DNA of 64,000 nucleotides, taken from positions 1 to 64,000 of the forward strand of contig NZ_ATVQ01000003.1 of assembly GCF_000420805.1 (NCBI RefSeq), in the 5' to 3' direction. The notes beneath the pieces were generated by a model. It was not told where the DNA came from, ran no database searches, and saw only the letters and a list, made by a program, of their open reading frames with translations. A program made the position numbers and the translations under genes. This DNA is from Yaniella halotolerans DSM 15476. GTDB taxonomy: Bacteria; Actinomycetota; Actinomycetes; Actinomycetales; Micrococcaceae. Positions 17,523 to 26,897 of this stretch are shown here, one piece after another (position 1 is the first letter of the stretch; every line of letters starts with the position of its first letter).

Positions 17523-18596
17523 GTGAAACATCCCACCGTGCTAGGGATTGAAACCTCCTGCGACGAAACCGGCATCGGAATCGTTGCAGGCACCAACCTG
17601 CTAGCTCACCAGGTGGCCTCGTCGATGGATGAACACGTGGCCTTTGGCGGCGTGATCCCTGAAATCGCTGCTCGCGCCCACGTCACCGAATTCCTACCGG
17701 TGCTCGAGGCCGCGTTAGAAGAAGCCAACATCACGCTCGACGACATCGACGCCATCGCTGTGACTGCAGGACCGGGACTGGCCGGTGCGCTCATGGTCGG
17801 CGTGTCCGGTGCAAAAGCACTGGCGCTAGCCACCGGCAAACCGCTCTACGGTATCAATCACCTGATCGCCCACATCGGGGTCGGCTACCTCGATGCTTCG
17901 GGAGCTGACCTGACGAGGGTCAACCAACTGGGTGCCCTGTTAGTTTCGGGTGGACACTCCGAGATGCTGAAGATCAACTCCCTGACCTCAGATGTTGAAC
18001 TACTCGGCGGAACCATTGACGACGCCGCTGGTGAAGCGTATGACAAAGTCGCCCGGCTCATCGGAGCCGGCTATCCTGGCGGGCCTGTTATCGACAAGAT
18101 GGCTAGCCAAGGTGACGGACGGGCGTTCAAATTCCCACGTGGCCTGAGCGCACCAAAGAACATGGGCACCCGCGATGCACCAGGAAAAGACCGCTACAAT
18201 TGGTCCTTCTCTGGCCTAAAAACTGCAGTGTCTCGTGCCGTAGAACAATTCAAAATCCGCGACATGGAGATTCCTGCCAACGACATTGCAGCGTCCTTCC
18301 AAGAAGCCGTCGCCGACGTCATCACCAAAAAAGCGGTGCTGGCAGCCACCGAACACGACATCGACCACATACTGCTCGGCGGGGGAGTAGCTGCTAACTC
18401 ACGACTCCGTAACCTGCTAACCGAGCGCACTCAAGCCGCAGGCATCGGTCTGACCATCCCACCGATCAACCTGTGTACCGATAACGGGGCGATGGTCGCA
18501 GCCCTGGGCGCACAACTGGTCGCAGACGGAATTGTCCCATCAGATCTAGGATTCTCAGCTGACCCGACACAGCAAGTCAGCATCATTTCTGTCTAG
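17523..18596 (+). CDS. tsaD: tRNA N6-adenosine threonylcarbamoyltransferase TsaD
   Basis: Metal-dependent catalytic subunit of t6A synthesis. 357 residues beginning with Gly-Ile-Glu-Thr-Ser-Cys-Asp-Glu-Thr. The metal-binding Asn-His-Leu-Ile-Ala-His segment and the nucleotide loop Leu-Val-Ser-Gly-Gly-His-Ser are present, as is Gly-Gly-Gly-Val-Ala-Ala-Asn near the C-terminus. GTG start with AAGGAG 5 nt upstream. It is the last gene of the acpS-to-tsaD run. In M. tuberculosis groES follows directly; here 8.5 kb intervene. Confidence 0.96.
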   Translation: MKHPTVLGIETSCDETGIGIVAGTNLLAHQVASSMDEHVAFGGVIPEIAARAHVTEFLPVLEAALEEANITLDDIDAIAVTAGPGLAGALMVGVSGAKALALATGKPLYGINHLIAHIGVGYLDASGADLTRVNQLGALLVSGGHSEMLKINSLTSDVELLGGTIDDAAGEAYDKVARLIGAGYPGGPVIDKMASQGDGRAFKFPRGLSAPKNMGTRDAPGKDRYNWSFSGLKTAVSRAVEQFKIRDMEIPANDIAASFQEAVADVITKKAVLAATEHDIDHILLGGGVAANSRLRNLLTERTQAAGIGLTIPPINLCTDNGAMVAALGAQLVADGIVPSDLGFSADPTQQVSIISV

Positions 18597-18647
18597 CTTC
18601 AGGGGCTGAATGATTGCCGAGTTCAGCAAATACCTGGTACACCTCAT

Positions 18648-18671
18648 AGAGATAACATCTCTGTGAGAGAT
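18648..18671 (+). promoter_or_regulatory. Three alternating repeat arms in the gltS-like leader
   Basis: AGAGAT 18648-18653, its reverse complement ATCTCT 18657-18662, and AGAGAT again at 18666-18671, each separated by 3 nt. The middle arm can pair with either neighbour, giving two mutually exclusive 6-bp hairpins 23 nt before the ATG at 18695. It could be a small RNA switch or a multi-half-site operator; no known family is recognised. Confidence 0.35.
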
Positions 18672-18694
18672 ATGCCTCTTCGAAAGGTGTACAT

Positions 18695-20119
18695 ATGTCA
18701 CCGTCAACCGTCGGGCTCGCCATCTTGCTGCTCGGAGTGCTGGCCTTAGTCGGCATCATGATTCGGGTGCGCAGCCGTACTGCACAGAAACTCTTTTTAC
18801 CGGTATCAATCATCGCCGGGTTTATCGCACTCGTCCTGGGGCCACAGGTCATCGGCCGTATCGGCGAAGGACTTGGCTGGGACGCACTGGCCGAGGGCGG
18901 TATCTTTTCATCTGGCGTACTTGAAGTCTGGGGCGAGCTGCCAGGCTTGCTCATCAGCGTGGTCTTTGCGGCCCTCTTTCTGGGCACGCGACTGCCGTCA
19001 CCGAAACGGGCGGTCAAGCTCTTGGGCCCACAGCTTTCGCTCGGCGTCACGTTTGCCGCCGGCCAATACGTGATTGGTATCGCGCTCGCAGTTGCGATAC
19101 TCGTGCCATTATTCAACGTGAGCCCGATGTTCGGTGCGCTGATCGAAATCGGCTTTGAAGGTGGTCACGGGACGGCCGCGGGCATGGCACCGGTCATGAC
19201 GGAACTGGGCTTCGAAGAAGGCGGCGACCTTGCCCTAGCGATGGCGACCGTCGGGATCTTATCCGGCGTCATCATCGGGGTGATCGCCGTGAACTGGGCT
19301 GCCCGCCGCGGACACTCCGAAACTCTAGATGTCTCAGCCAATAAAGACCCTGAGATCGCTCGCGGCATTTACTCTCGCGAACAGCCCTCCGGTGGCTTGC
19401 TCACGGTGCGCACCGAATCTCTTGATACGTTGACCCTGCATATCGGTATTATCGCGATTGCGGTGCTGATCGGCCAGGGACTGCTCTCAGGTCTTCAGGC
19501 AATAGAACAATGGTTGTGGGCGGATAGCATTGAAATCTTCACCTACGTTCCACTGTTCCCGTTAGCCATGCTCGGCGGCGTTATTATTCAACTCTTTGCT
19601 GATCAGGCCGGGCTGGGCAACATGATTGACCGCGGTACGATGGAGCGTATCCAGGGGCTGGCTCTTGATACACTCATCATCGCAGCGCTCGCGACCCTGT
19701 CACTCGATGCCATCGCCGACAACATCGGACCGTTCGTCATTCTGGCGGTTGCCGGCGTGCTCTGGAACGTATTCGTCCTGTTCTTCCTGGCGCCACGCTT
19801 TATTCAAAGTTTTTGGTTGGAACGTGGCATTGCCGATTTCGGGCAGTCCATGGGTGTGACGGCTACAGGGCTATTGTTGCTGCGCATGGCTGATCCGCAT
19901 CAGAAGAGCCCCGCCTACGAAGCGTTCGGCTATAAACAGTTACTGTTTGAACCGTTCTTTGGTGGGGGTCTCGTTACGGCAGCATCGATTCCGCTGATCG
20001 TGCAGTTGGGCCCCTACCCGCTGTTGATCATTATGGCGGTCTTGCTCATTGCTTCGTTGCTCAGCGGACTGTTCTACTTCGGGAAGCGAGCAACCTTTAC
20101 GGTGGACCACGGGTCGTGA
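18695..20119 (+). CDS. Sodium/glutamate symporter family (ESS, GltS-like)
   Basis: Integral membrane protein of 474 residues with roughly ten to twelve hydrophobic helices. The central Gly-Phe-Glu-Gly-Gly-His-Gly-Thr-Ala-Ala-Gly motif is the hairpin signature of the glutamate:Na+ symporter family, which imports glutamate with sodium. GAAAGGTG ribosome site before ATG 18695. Monocistronic: tsaD ends about 100 nt upstream and the next gene is convergent. The carried anion may be glutamate or a relative. The neighbouring GCS2-type ligase also uses glutamate, which may or may not be meaningful. Confidence 0.85.
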   Translation: MSPSTVGLAILLLGVLALVGIMIRVRSRTAQKLFLPVSIIAGFIALVLGPQVIGRIGEGLGWDALAEGGIFSSGVLEVWGELPGLLISVVFAALFLGTRLPSPKRAVKLLGPQLSLGVTFAAGQYVIGIALAVAILVPLFNVSPMFGALIEIGFEGGHGTAAGMAPVMTELGFEEGGDLALAMATVGILSGVIIGVIAVNWAARRGHSETLDVSANKDPEIARGIYSREQPSGGLLTVRTESLDTLTLHIGIIAIAVLIGQGLLSGLQAIEQWLWADSIEIFTYVPLFPLAMLGGVIIQLFADQAGLGNMIDRGTMERIQGLALDTLIIAALATLSLDAIADNIGPFVILAVAGVLWNVFVLFFLAPRFIQSFWLERGIADFGQSMGVTATGLLLLRMADPHQKSPAYEAFGYKQLLFEPFFGGGLVTAASIPLIVQLGPYPLLIIMAVLLIASLLSGLFYFGKRATFTVDHGS

Positions 20120-20144
20120 TCGCTCACATCAGTCCGGCGGGCGG

Positions 20145-21305
20145 TCAGCGCCAAGTGCGAATAGAAGTCGTGGTTTCCGCCGCAGAGTCCAGGACCAACG
20201 AGGCAAGTTTGGCCTGCTCAACACGCATTCCGAACGTCGATTCCACCCTGGTTCTCTGCCGCGCGGCTGCGGTGTCACTACTGATCATGTCCTCGACCCA
20301 ACCGAGTTCCCGCGAACAGCCAAGTTCAGCCGCAACAGGTTCTAAACGATTGAGCACATGCTTGAGATGGTCGGTTACCAACAGCTCGGTGCCCTGCGAG
20401 TCGATAATCACGATGGCGTCCAGCCCGTACCGTGCTGCGCGCCATTTATTTTCCTGAACGTACCAGGGCGGCAGAATTTCGATCTGGTGAAGCGCATCGG
20501 CATCGGCGCCGACAGCTTCGTGGACCAGGCACTGCGTTAACGCGGTGATGGCCCCGACCTGTTGCAGCGTTGACACACCGTCACACACCCGCTGCTCGAC
20601 CGTGCCAAACCTCGGCACCGGGCGAATATCCCAGCGAACTTCGGTCACGTCATCCGCCACGCCGACGCGCAAGAGGTCGGCTACAACTCGCTCGTAGTCA
20701 GACCATCCGTGATACTGAAACGGCAAGCCTGAGGTCGGCAGCTGTTGGAAAAGCAAAGTTCGTTGCGAAACATACCCGGTATCGTAGCCACCCCAGAATG
20801 GGCTGGAAGCACTGAGCGCCAGCAGGTGAGGGTAGTACTGAATCAGTTGATTGACCGCAGGCATGGCTTTGGCAACATCATTGAGGCCGACATGCGTGTG
20901 CACCCCGTAGATCAGCATTTGCTGACCCCAATATTGTGTCCGATCGAGCATCTTCTGGTATCGCCACCCCGACGAGATCTGCTCGTCCAAGGCATTGGCG
21001 AATGGGTGGGTGCCCTGTGAGAAAAGCGTGAGATGTTCTTCGGCGGCAACATCCAGAAGGTGGCGGCCGGCAGTGGCTAACTGGTCGAGTCCTTCAGAGA
21101 CCGTTTGGCATACACCGCTCACAAGCTCAACGGTGTTCAGCATGAATTCGCCGACGACTTGGAATGGCTCGTCGTCGGGTGTTTCAAGTTTGCCAAGAAT
21201 ATCGTCGCTGACATTGCGTAACTCACCGGTGACGGGATCAACGAGCCCGAGTTCCCATTCGACACCGATGGTCGATTGGGCAGACTTCGCAAATTCTAAG
21301 TGCAC
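20145..21305 (-). CDS. Carboxylate-amine ligase, GCS2 family (YbdK-like glutamate-cysteine ligase)
   Basis: ATP-grasp-like ligase of the type 2 glutamate-cysteine ligase family. Members join glutamate to cysteine or another amine weakly or specifically. The N-terminal Gly-Val-Glu-Trp-Glu-Leu motif, the His-Thr-His-Val-Gly segment and the Val-Glu-x-Arg-like Thr-Val-Glu-Gln-Arg-Val region are visible. I start at GTG 21305, which has GGAGG 7 nt upstream, giving 386 residues; an in-frame ATG at 21323 is the alternative. Convergent with the symporter gene (25-nt gap). In this phylum a role in ergothioneine or another low-molecular-weight thiol is possible, but not shown here. Confidence 0.85.
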   Translation of the reverse strand: MHLEFAKSAQSTIGVEWELGLVDPVTGELRNVSDDILGKLETPDDEPFQVVGEFMLNTVELVSGVCQTVSEGLDQLATAGRHLLDVAAEEHLTLFSQGTHPFANALDEQISSGWRYQKMLDRTQYWGQQMLIYGVHTHVGLNDVAKAMPAVNQLIQYYPHLLALSASSPFWGGYDTGYVSQRTLLFQQLPTSGLPFQYHGWSDYERVVADLLRVGVADDVTEVRWDIRPVPRFGTVEQRVCDGVSTLQQVGAITALTQCLVHEAVGADADALHQIEILPPWYVQENKWRAARYGLDAIVIIDSQGTELLVTDHLKHVLNRLEPVAAELGCSRELGWVEDMISSDTAAARQRTRVESTFGMRVEQAKLASLVLDSAAETTTSIRTWR

Positions 21306-21658
21306 GCCATTGCCTCCATGCATAGGGTCCCCATTATGGTACCGGCCGACGATCCATGCGCATGTTCTGCGCTATTTTGAGTCCAAAATGGTCAAATTTT
21401 TCCAAGCTGTGAGCTAAAGAACTTTCGAATTCACTTGCTTCGAATGCCTTGAGTTCTGACTAGAAACATTCCAGATTTCAAGAAACCTGCAGGGATTGAT
21501 GGAAATAGTCCATAAATTGTTCTGTGCCGAGGGTGGAGGAACGGGACTGTCTATCAGGAAACCCTATGGTTTTCGATTGAAATTCCCTGAATAGTGGCAA
21601 CTTAAAGCACGCTGGACGTTCGCTGAAAAAATAGTGACCTGAATAACCGCATTGGTTC
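21306..21658. other. Intergenic region upstream of the iron-uptake operon
   Basis: About 350 bases with lower GC than the genes around it and no supported reading frame. The right edge leads into the DtxR-type promoter described separately. I saw no RNA gene or repeat in it. Confidence 0.4.
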
Positions 21659-21721
21659 TTGCGGTAATTCAAGAAGGCTTACTAAACTGTCATCTGTTAG
21701 CTTAGGCATGCCTAAGTAAGT
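21659..21721 (+). promoter_or_regulatory. Iron-responsive promoter with DtxR/IdeR-type box
   Basis: A perfect 16-bp palindrome CTTAGGCATGCCTAAG (21701-21716) lies within a TTAG...TAAG context, matching the actinobacterial iron box core TTAGG-N4-CCTAA. A candidate promoter is TTGCGG 21659-21664, 18 nt, TAAACT 21683-21688, which places the box over the transcription start where iron-loaded repressor would block initiation. About 45 nt further on is the GTG of the binding-protein gene. Confidence 0.8.
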
Positions 21722-21765
21722 AAGAATGTTATTCTGTTATTTATTCTGTCATTTGGAGACGAAAC

Positions 21766-22767
21766 GTGAAAAAACTCGGAATCACTCGCACAAGTCTTGC
21801 GGCACTTATCGCTGTTGGCGCCCTCGGGCTGAATGCTTGTGGATCATCAGACGCCGATACGTCAGAAGCCGGTGCCGAAAACGGCGAGACCATCGAGGTC
21901 ACGGACATGGCCGACGAAACCCACACTATTCCTGCGGAACCTGAATCCGTTATTGCCACCGATAACCGTATTTTCCGTACCCTGGCGCAATGGGATGTTG
22001 AGCTTTCTGCAGCGCCAGTCGACCTCATGCCTGAAGACCTGGAAGTTCTTGAGAAGTACACGAATAACGATGACATTCTCAATATGGGCAATCACCGTGA
22101 GCCAGATATGGAAATGGTGACCGCTGCAGAACCAGATTTGATTTTGAACGGCCAGCGGTTCAGTCAGCACGGTGAAGACCTCGCCAACGCTGCGACCGGA
22201 GACGTGCCGATCGTTAATACCGATATCGAAACTGAAACCGGTGAACTCGACCAGGAATTCCGTGATCAGACGACCCTGCTCGGTGAAGTCTTCGGCAAAC
22301 AGGATGAAGCCGATCAGCTCATCGCCGACTTCGATGAAGCGTTAGAGCGCGCCCAGGAAGCGTACGATTCCGAGATGACAGTGACCGGTCTGGTCACCTC
22401 AGGCGGCGACATTAACTACGCCGCACCAACAACCGGCCGTGCCGTTGGCCCACTCTATGACATCCTAGATATGACACCAGCTCTAGACGACGAGGGTTCA
22501 ACAGATGATACCGGTGACGACATCTCGGTCGAGGCTATCGCATCAGCCAACCCTGACTTCCTGATCGTGCTGGACCGTGACGCTGCCGTAGGCGACGGTT
22601 CATCGGCCGGTGCAAAAGAACTTATTGAAGACTCTGAAGCACTACAAGATGTTCCAGCGGTGAAAAACGATAATATTTACTACATGCCAGCCGACTTCTA
22701 CGTCGCTGAAGACATCCAGAACCACACGACGATCCTCAACGACCTCGCAGATCACTGGTCGGAGTAA
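21766..22767 (+). CDS. Siderophore ABC transporter substrate-binding lipoprotein
   Basis: Extracytoplasmic binding protein of the FepB/FatB/CeuE class that captures ferric siderophore. 333 residues with a lipoprotein signal peptide and lipobox Leu-Asn-Ala-Cys (Cys25), then the two-lobed TroA-like fold: an early segment Thr-Ile-Pro-Ala-x-Pro-x-x-Val-Ile and a C-terminal Asn-Ile-Tyr-Tyr-Met-Pro. GTG start with GGAGACG upstream. First gene of a complete importer and directly behind the iron box, so expression should rise in iron starvation. The particular siderophore cannot be told. Confidence 0.92.
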   Translation: MKKLGITRTSLAALIAVGALGLNACGSSDADTSEAGAENGETIEVTDMADETHTIPAEPESVIATDNRIFRTLAQWDVELSAAPVDLMPEDLEVLEKYTNNDDILNMGNHREPDMEMVTAAEPDLILNGQRFSQHGEDLANAATGDVPIVNTDIETETGELDQEFRDQTTLLGEVFGKQDEADQLIADFDEALERAQEAYDSEMTVTGLVTSGGDINYAAPTTGRAVGPLYDILDMTPALDDEGSTDDTGDDISVEAIASANPDFLIVLDRDAAVGDGSSAGAKELIEDSEALQDVPAVKNDNIYYMPADFYVAEDIQNHTTILNDLADHWSE

Positions 22768-22781
22768 TCTAAAGGCCTTGC

Positions 22782-23795
22782 GTGACTAAACTTTCTCAAT
22801 CCCGCCCTGCTGGGCTCGATACATCTGCCGGTGCATCGAAAACAACTGGACTGTGGTCACGTACTTGGCCGCTATTGATCGGGCTGATGGTCACCATCAG
22901 CCTGGTCATAGCATCACTTTTTATCGGAGTGTATGATCTGAACTCCGAAGGCGGCAGTGAGATGTTCTGGATCACTCGCGTGCCGCGTACCGTTGCGCTG
23001 ATTCTCTCCGGGGCCTCCATGGCCGTTGTTGGACTCATCATGCAATTGATGACGCAAAACCGGTTCGTGGAGCCCTCGACGACCGGCACCATCGAATGGG
23101 CCGGGCTGGGGCTGATTCTGACGTATATCATCGTCCCACAGCCATCGCTGACCTTACGGATGCTTGTGGCCATCGTGTTCTCGCTGATCGGGACACTGAT
23201 CTTCTTTGGGTTCTTGCAACGTGTGGCGTTGAAGTCCTCACTCGTCGTCCCCATTGTGGGGCTGATGTTGGGCGCAGTCGTCGGCGCTGTCTCGACGTTT
23301 GTTGCCTTGCAGACCGATATGCTGCAGAACCTGGGCATATGGTTCGCCGGATCATTTACCGGCGTGACCAAAGGTCGCTACGAGTTACTGTGGATCGTCG
23401 CGCTCATGACGATCATCGTCTATTTCATCGCTGATCGGTTTACCGTGGCTGGCCTCGGACAAGAAATCGCGACCTCGGTAGGCCTGAACTATCGAGCGGT
23501 TGTGCTGACCGGTATTTTGATCGTAGCCGTTGTGACCGGCGTGGTTTCCGTTGTTGTTGGCTCACTGCCGTTTCTGGGATTAGTGGTGCCCAATATTGTC
23601 TCAATGTTCCGCGGTGACAACCTGAGATCGAATTTGCCCTGGGTTATGCTGGTCGGCATTGTTGTCATCACGTTGACAGATATTATTGGTCGAACCGTCA
23701 TCATGCCCTTTGAGATCCCGGTCTCCATGATCCTGGGTGTCTTAGGGGCTACCGTCTTTGTGTACCTGATCGTGAAGCGAGGTCGCCGTGGCTAA
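22782..23795 (+). CDS. Iron-siderophore ABC transporter permease 1 (FecCD family)
   Basis: Integral membrane subunit of the siderophore importer, 337 residues with about nine hydrophobic helices. It carries the Pro-Arg-x-x-Ala-Leu-Ile-Leu-Ser-Gly-Ala and Gly-x-Leu-Pro-Phe-Leu-Gly-Leu-Val-Val-Pro-Asn motifs of the FecCD family, the latter forming the coupling region for the ATPase. GTG start 15 nt after the binding-protein stop; overlaps the second permease by 8 nt. Confidence 0.92.
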   Translation: MTKLSQSRPAGLDTSAGASKTTGLWSRTWPLLIGLMVTISLVIASLFIGVYDLNSEGGSEMFWITRVPRTVALILSGASMAVVGLIMQLMTQNRFVEPSTTGTIEWAGLGLILTYIIVPQPSLTLRMLVAIVFSLIGTLIFFGFLQRVALKSSLVVPIVGLMLGAVVGAVSTFVALQTDMLQNLGIWFAGSFTGVTKGRYELLWIVALMTIIVYFIADRFTVAGLGQEIATSVGLNYRAVVLTGILIVAVVTGVVSVVVGSLPFLGLVVPNIVSMFRGDNLRSNLPWVMLVGIVVITLTDIIGRTVIMPFEIPVSMILGVLGATVFVYLIVKRGRRG

Positions 23796-24813
23796 CGCCA
23801 GCAATGCTGCAGCGGTCACGACTTCAACCTTCGTGACTCCAGCACACCGTCGTCGGTGGCTGATCTCACTGGTCGTGTTGGCACTCGCTGCCCTCGGTCT
23901 GACCGCGGGGATCCTCACCTACGACAATCCGATGCCGTTTGGCAGCGATGGCTTCTGGAAGATCGCCCAATCACGCATCACCACCGTCCTAGTCATCGCA
24001 GTGGTTGCGGCTGCACACTCATTCGCCACCGTTGCGTTCCACACGGTCACCTTCAACAGGATTGTGACTCCATCAATTCTGGGCTTTGAAGCCCTGTACG
24101 GGCTGATCAATACTGCCGCTGTATTCTTCCTCGGGGCGGTGGGGGCAACCGCGACGCGCGGGATTGCGTCGTATCTCTTCCAGGTCGTGGTGATGGTGGC
24201 CTTTGCGACACTGTTGTACTCCTGGCTGCTCAGTTCCAGGTTCACGAACGTCCACACCATGCTGCTGGTCGGTGTCGTGATCGGAGCGGGACTCGCCTCA
24301 CTCACCACGTTTATGCAGCGCATGCTGGACCCCAACGAATTCGACGTGCTGACCGCACGATTGATGGGTAATATTTCGAATGCCAGCACACAGTATCTGC
24401 CCTACGCCATTCCGATTGTTGCCGTCGTCGCGTTCTGGATTCTGGCCCGGGCTCGCCGGATGGATACCTTGGCGCTGGGCTCATCAGTCGCAACGAGCCT
24501 CGGGCTGAACCATCGTCGCGAAACCATCAAAGTACTCATCGCCGTTTCGATTCTGATGGCGATGACGACGTCATTGGTCGGGCCCATGACCTTCCTAGGC
24601 TTCCTGGTAGCAACCCTGGCATATTCGATAGCAGACACCTACAGTCACCGGGCGATCCTACCCATTGCGTTCTTATTGGGCTTCGTTCTGCTGACCGGCG
24701 CATATTTCGTCCTGCGGCATATTTTTTACGCTCAGGGTGCGGTTACCATCATCGTCGAGCTCATCGGTGGGCTAGTATTTCTTATCGTCATCATGCGGAA
24801 GGGGCGGTTATGA
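23788..24813 (+). CDS. Iron-siderophore ABC transporter permease 2 (FecCD family)
   Basis: Second FecCD-type permease, 341 residues, predicted to pair with the first as a heterodimer. It has a long cytoplasmic N-terminus (about 25 residues), multiple hydrophobic helices, and a degenerate coupling motif Gly-Pro-Met-Thr-Phe-Leu-Gly-Phe-Leu-Val-Ala. It overlaps both neighbours (8 nt upstream, 4 nt downstream), consistent with stoichiometric expression. Two different permeases plus one ATPase is the FatCD/YclNO type of arrangement. Confidence 0.9.
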   Translation: MANASNAAAVTTSTFVTPAHRRRWLISLVVLALAALGLTAGILTYDNPMPFGSDGFWKIAQSRITTVLVIAVVAAAHSFATVAFHTVTFNRIVTPSILGFEALYGLINTAAVFFLGAVGATATRGIASYLFQVVVMVAFATLLYSWLLSSRFTNVHTMLLVGVVIGAGLASLTTFMQRMLDPNEFDVLTARLMGNISNASTQYLPYAIPIVAVVAFWILARARRMDTLALGSSVATSLGLNHRRETIKVLIAVSILMAMTTSLVGPMTFLGFLVATLAYSIADTYSHRAILPIAFLLGFVLLTGAYFVLRHIFYAQGAVTIIVELIGGLVFLIVIMRKGRL

Positions 24814-25565
24814 TAACCCTCGAAAATGTCACGAAAACGTACTCGGGCGAAACCACGATCGGTCCCATCGACGTCAAAATTCCTTCCGGTGGTATCACCT
24901 CGCTGGTTGGCCCCAACGGTGCCGGAAAATCCACTGTTTTGACCATGATGGGGCGACTCATGGGTGCCGACACCGGCAAAATCACCGTTGGTGGTTTGGA
25001 TGTGGCTACATCCAAATCCAATGACATCGCCAAAAAGTTGGCGATTCTACGCCAAGAAAACCACTTTGTGACTCGACTAACGGTCCGTCAGCTCGTCGGT
25101 TTTGGTCGCTATCCGCACTCTGCCGGTCGACTCAATGTTGAAGACGAACAGCACATCAATTCGTCACTAGAATTTTTGAACCTTACCGCGCTCCAAGACC
25201 GTTACCTGGACGAACTGTCGGGCGGGCAGCGGCAGCGCGCATACGTTGCCATGGTTCTGGCCCAAGACACCGAATACGTGTTTTTAGACGAGCCACTCAA
25301 TAACCTCGATATGAGCCACTCGGTACAAATGATGCGGCAGCTCCGTAAAGCCGCCGACGAGTTGGGGCGCACCGTTATCATGGTGATGCACGATATCAAC
25401 TTTGCATCCCGGTACTCGGATCACATCCTGGCGATGAACGAGGGCCAAGTAACACACTTCGACTCGTGTGCCGACACCATGAAGTCATCTGTGCTGTCTG
25501 AAATTTTTGGTACCTCGGTGCGGATTATCGACGATGTCGATGGTCCACTGGCCGTGTACTTCTAA
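24810..25565 (+). CDS. Iron-siderophore ABC transporter ATP-binding protein
   Basis: ATPase that drives import, 251 residues. Walker A Gly-Pro-Asn-Gly-Ala-Gly-Lys-Ser-Thr at 34-42, signature Leu-Ser-Gly-Gly-Gln at 136-140, Walker B ending Phe-Leu-Asp-Glu-Pro near 158-162, and the switch His in Met-His-Asp-Ile. ATG overlaps the preceding permease stop (ATGA). It closes the four-gene importer operon. The following gene is convergent and 40 nt away. Confidence 0.94.
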   Translation: MITLENVTKTYSGETTIGPIDVKIPSGGITSLVGPNGAGKSTVLTMMGRLMGADTGKITVGGLDVATSKSNDIAKKLAILRQENHFVTRLTVRQLVGFGRYPHSAGRLNVEDEQHINSSLEFLNLTALQDRYLDELSGGQRQRAYVAMVLAQDTEYVFLDEPLNNLDMSHSVQMMRQLRKAADELGRTVIMVMHDINFASRYSDHILAMNEGQVTHFDSCADTMKSSVLSEIFGTSVRIIDDVDGPLAVYF

Positions 25566-25604
25566 CACTCAGCGGGTTGCCGCACGAGCACAGCCTCCTA
25601 AGCG

Positions 25605-26897
25605 TTAGATAGGTTGGACCACGATTGCGAAGCGTTCATCGCCGATGCGCGTCAGGACTAGGGTGAGGTGCTCGCCCGAAGCGGGCTTTTTCGAGTTCTG
25701 TCCCTGCATCAGTGTGCGTCGCAATTCTTCCGGAGAGACATCCACGCCACGTTTTTTGATGTCTAAGCGGGTCACACCGTGTTCTTTGACGTACCGACGC
25801 AAAGTCTTGATCTTATAGGGGAGGACTTCAAGAATGCGATACCCGGTGGCAAACGGTGTCTCCACGTAGGCATCGGAACAGAAGTACGCGATGTGTTCGT
25901 CTAACTGTCGGGCAGCAGCAGCGTCGGTCGAATCGTCGTCCATAAAGTGCTCGACCATGAGGTCCGTGATCAAACCTGCACGAATGACCGAGCCATCAGG
26001 CTCATACAGGTATCCTGTCGCGCCTTCAACACCGGTGACGGGGACATCAGGCGAGGTCCCGAAGTCGGTGGGCGACGTCAGCTCCGAGGCGCCGGAAGCA
26101 CCGATCACTAACGCAGCACGCCGGACATCAGGGCGCTGAACCATATTGAACCACAGCACCGCCTCAACCACGCTGCCGTGTAAGGACACCCACTGAGCCT
26201 CGGCGTTGTCAGGGATGACATCGTGTGCCAGCGCCGGACCGAGTTTTACCCCAACCGCGTGACCGGCATCGGCGAGTGATTCCACAAAGGACAGCGGGGG
26301 AGAGAAGGCTTCGGGATCAAAAATACGGACCGTGCCGTGCGAACGTGTCTTGCGACGTGCCGGATCCAACCAGAAACCGCGGGTCGTATACTCATCTGCC
26401 GGGTGGTCATCCACCCAATCCATGGCATCGGCGACTTCCACCTTGGCATGCGGGAACGCCATCAGGTTGATGGTTGTGGCTGCCGCGGTCGTCTCGTCCA
26501 TCTCGATAGCTGTCACTGGGATGTCCAAGCCGGCAATTGCTAGGGCATCAGCACCCAAACCTGAGCCAAGATCCACGACTTCATCGACCCCGGCCCGAGC
26601 AAATCGGCGGGCGTGGTGGGCAGCAACTTGTAGGGAAGTGGCCTGCTGGAGTCCGGCATCAGTAAAAATCATCTGATCAACAAACGGCCCAAATTTCGCC
26701 TCTGCCTGGGTGCGAAGTTTTAGCTGCGTGAGCACAGAATTCACGACCCTGGGTGCATACCCATCGGCTCGGAGCCGCTCAGCAAGTTTGAGGGTATCCA
26801 TCGTGGCGTAGTCGCCGTCGCGCCATAGTTGATTGAGGAGTTTGAAGCCTTCCGGGGTCAGGACACCGGCAAGTTCAGCAGCAGTTGATTCAGACAC
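25605..26897 (-). CDS. Class I SAM-dependent methyltransferase with THUMP-like C-terminus
   Basis: Predicted methyltransferase of 430 residues. The Rossmann-type SAM-binding motif Asp-Leu-Gly-Ser-Gly-Leu-Gly-Ala-Asp lies at 109-117, an acidic motif II (Ile-Glu-Met-Asp) follows at about 131-134, and Asp-Pro-Ala-Arg-Arg at about 179-183 occupies the catalytic loop. The C-terminal third resembles the THUMP-like domain of actinobacterial proteins annotated this way, pointing to an RNA substrate. Target unknown. Divergent from groES across a 250-bp regulatory region. Confidence 0.82.
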   Translation of the reverse strand: MSESTAAELAGVLTPEGFKLLNQLWRDGDYATMDTLKLAERLRADGYAPRVVNSVLTQLKLRTQAEAKFGPFVDQMIFTDAGLQQATSLQVAAHHARRFARAGVDEVVDLGSGLGADALAIAGLDIPVTAIEMDETTAAATTINLMAFPHAKVEVADAMDWVDDHPADEYTTRGFWLDPARRKTRSHGTVRIFDPEAFSPPLSFVESLADAGHAVGVKLGPALAHDVIPDNAEAQWVSLHGSVVEAVLWFNMVQRPDVRRAALVIGASGASELTSPTDFGTSPDVPVTGVEGATGYLYEPDGSVIRAGLITDLMVEHFMDDDSTDAAAARQLDEHIAYFCSDAYVETPFATGYRILEVLPYKIKTLRRYVKEHGVTRLDIKKRGVDVSPEELRRTLMQGQNSKKPASGEHLTLVLTRIGDERFAIVVQPI

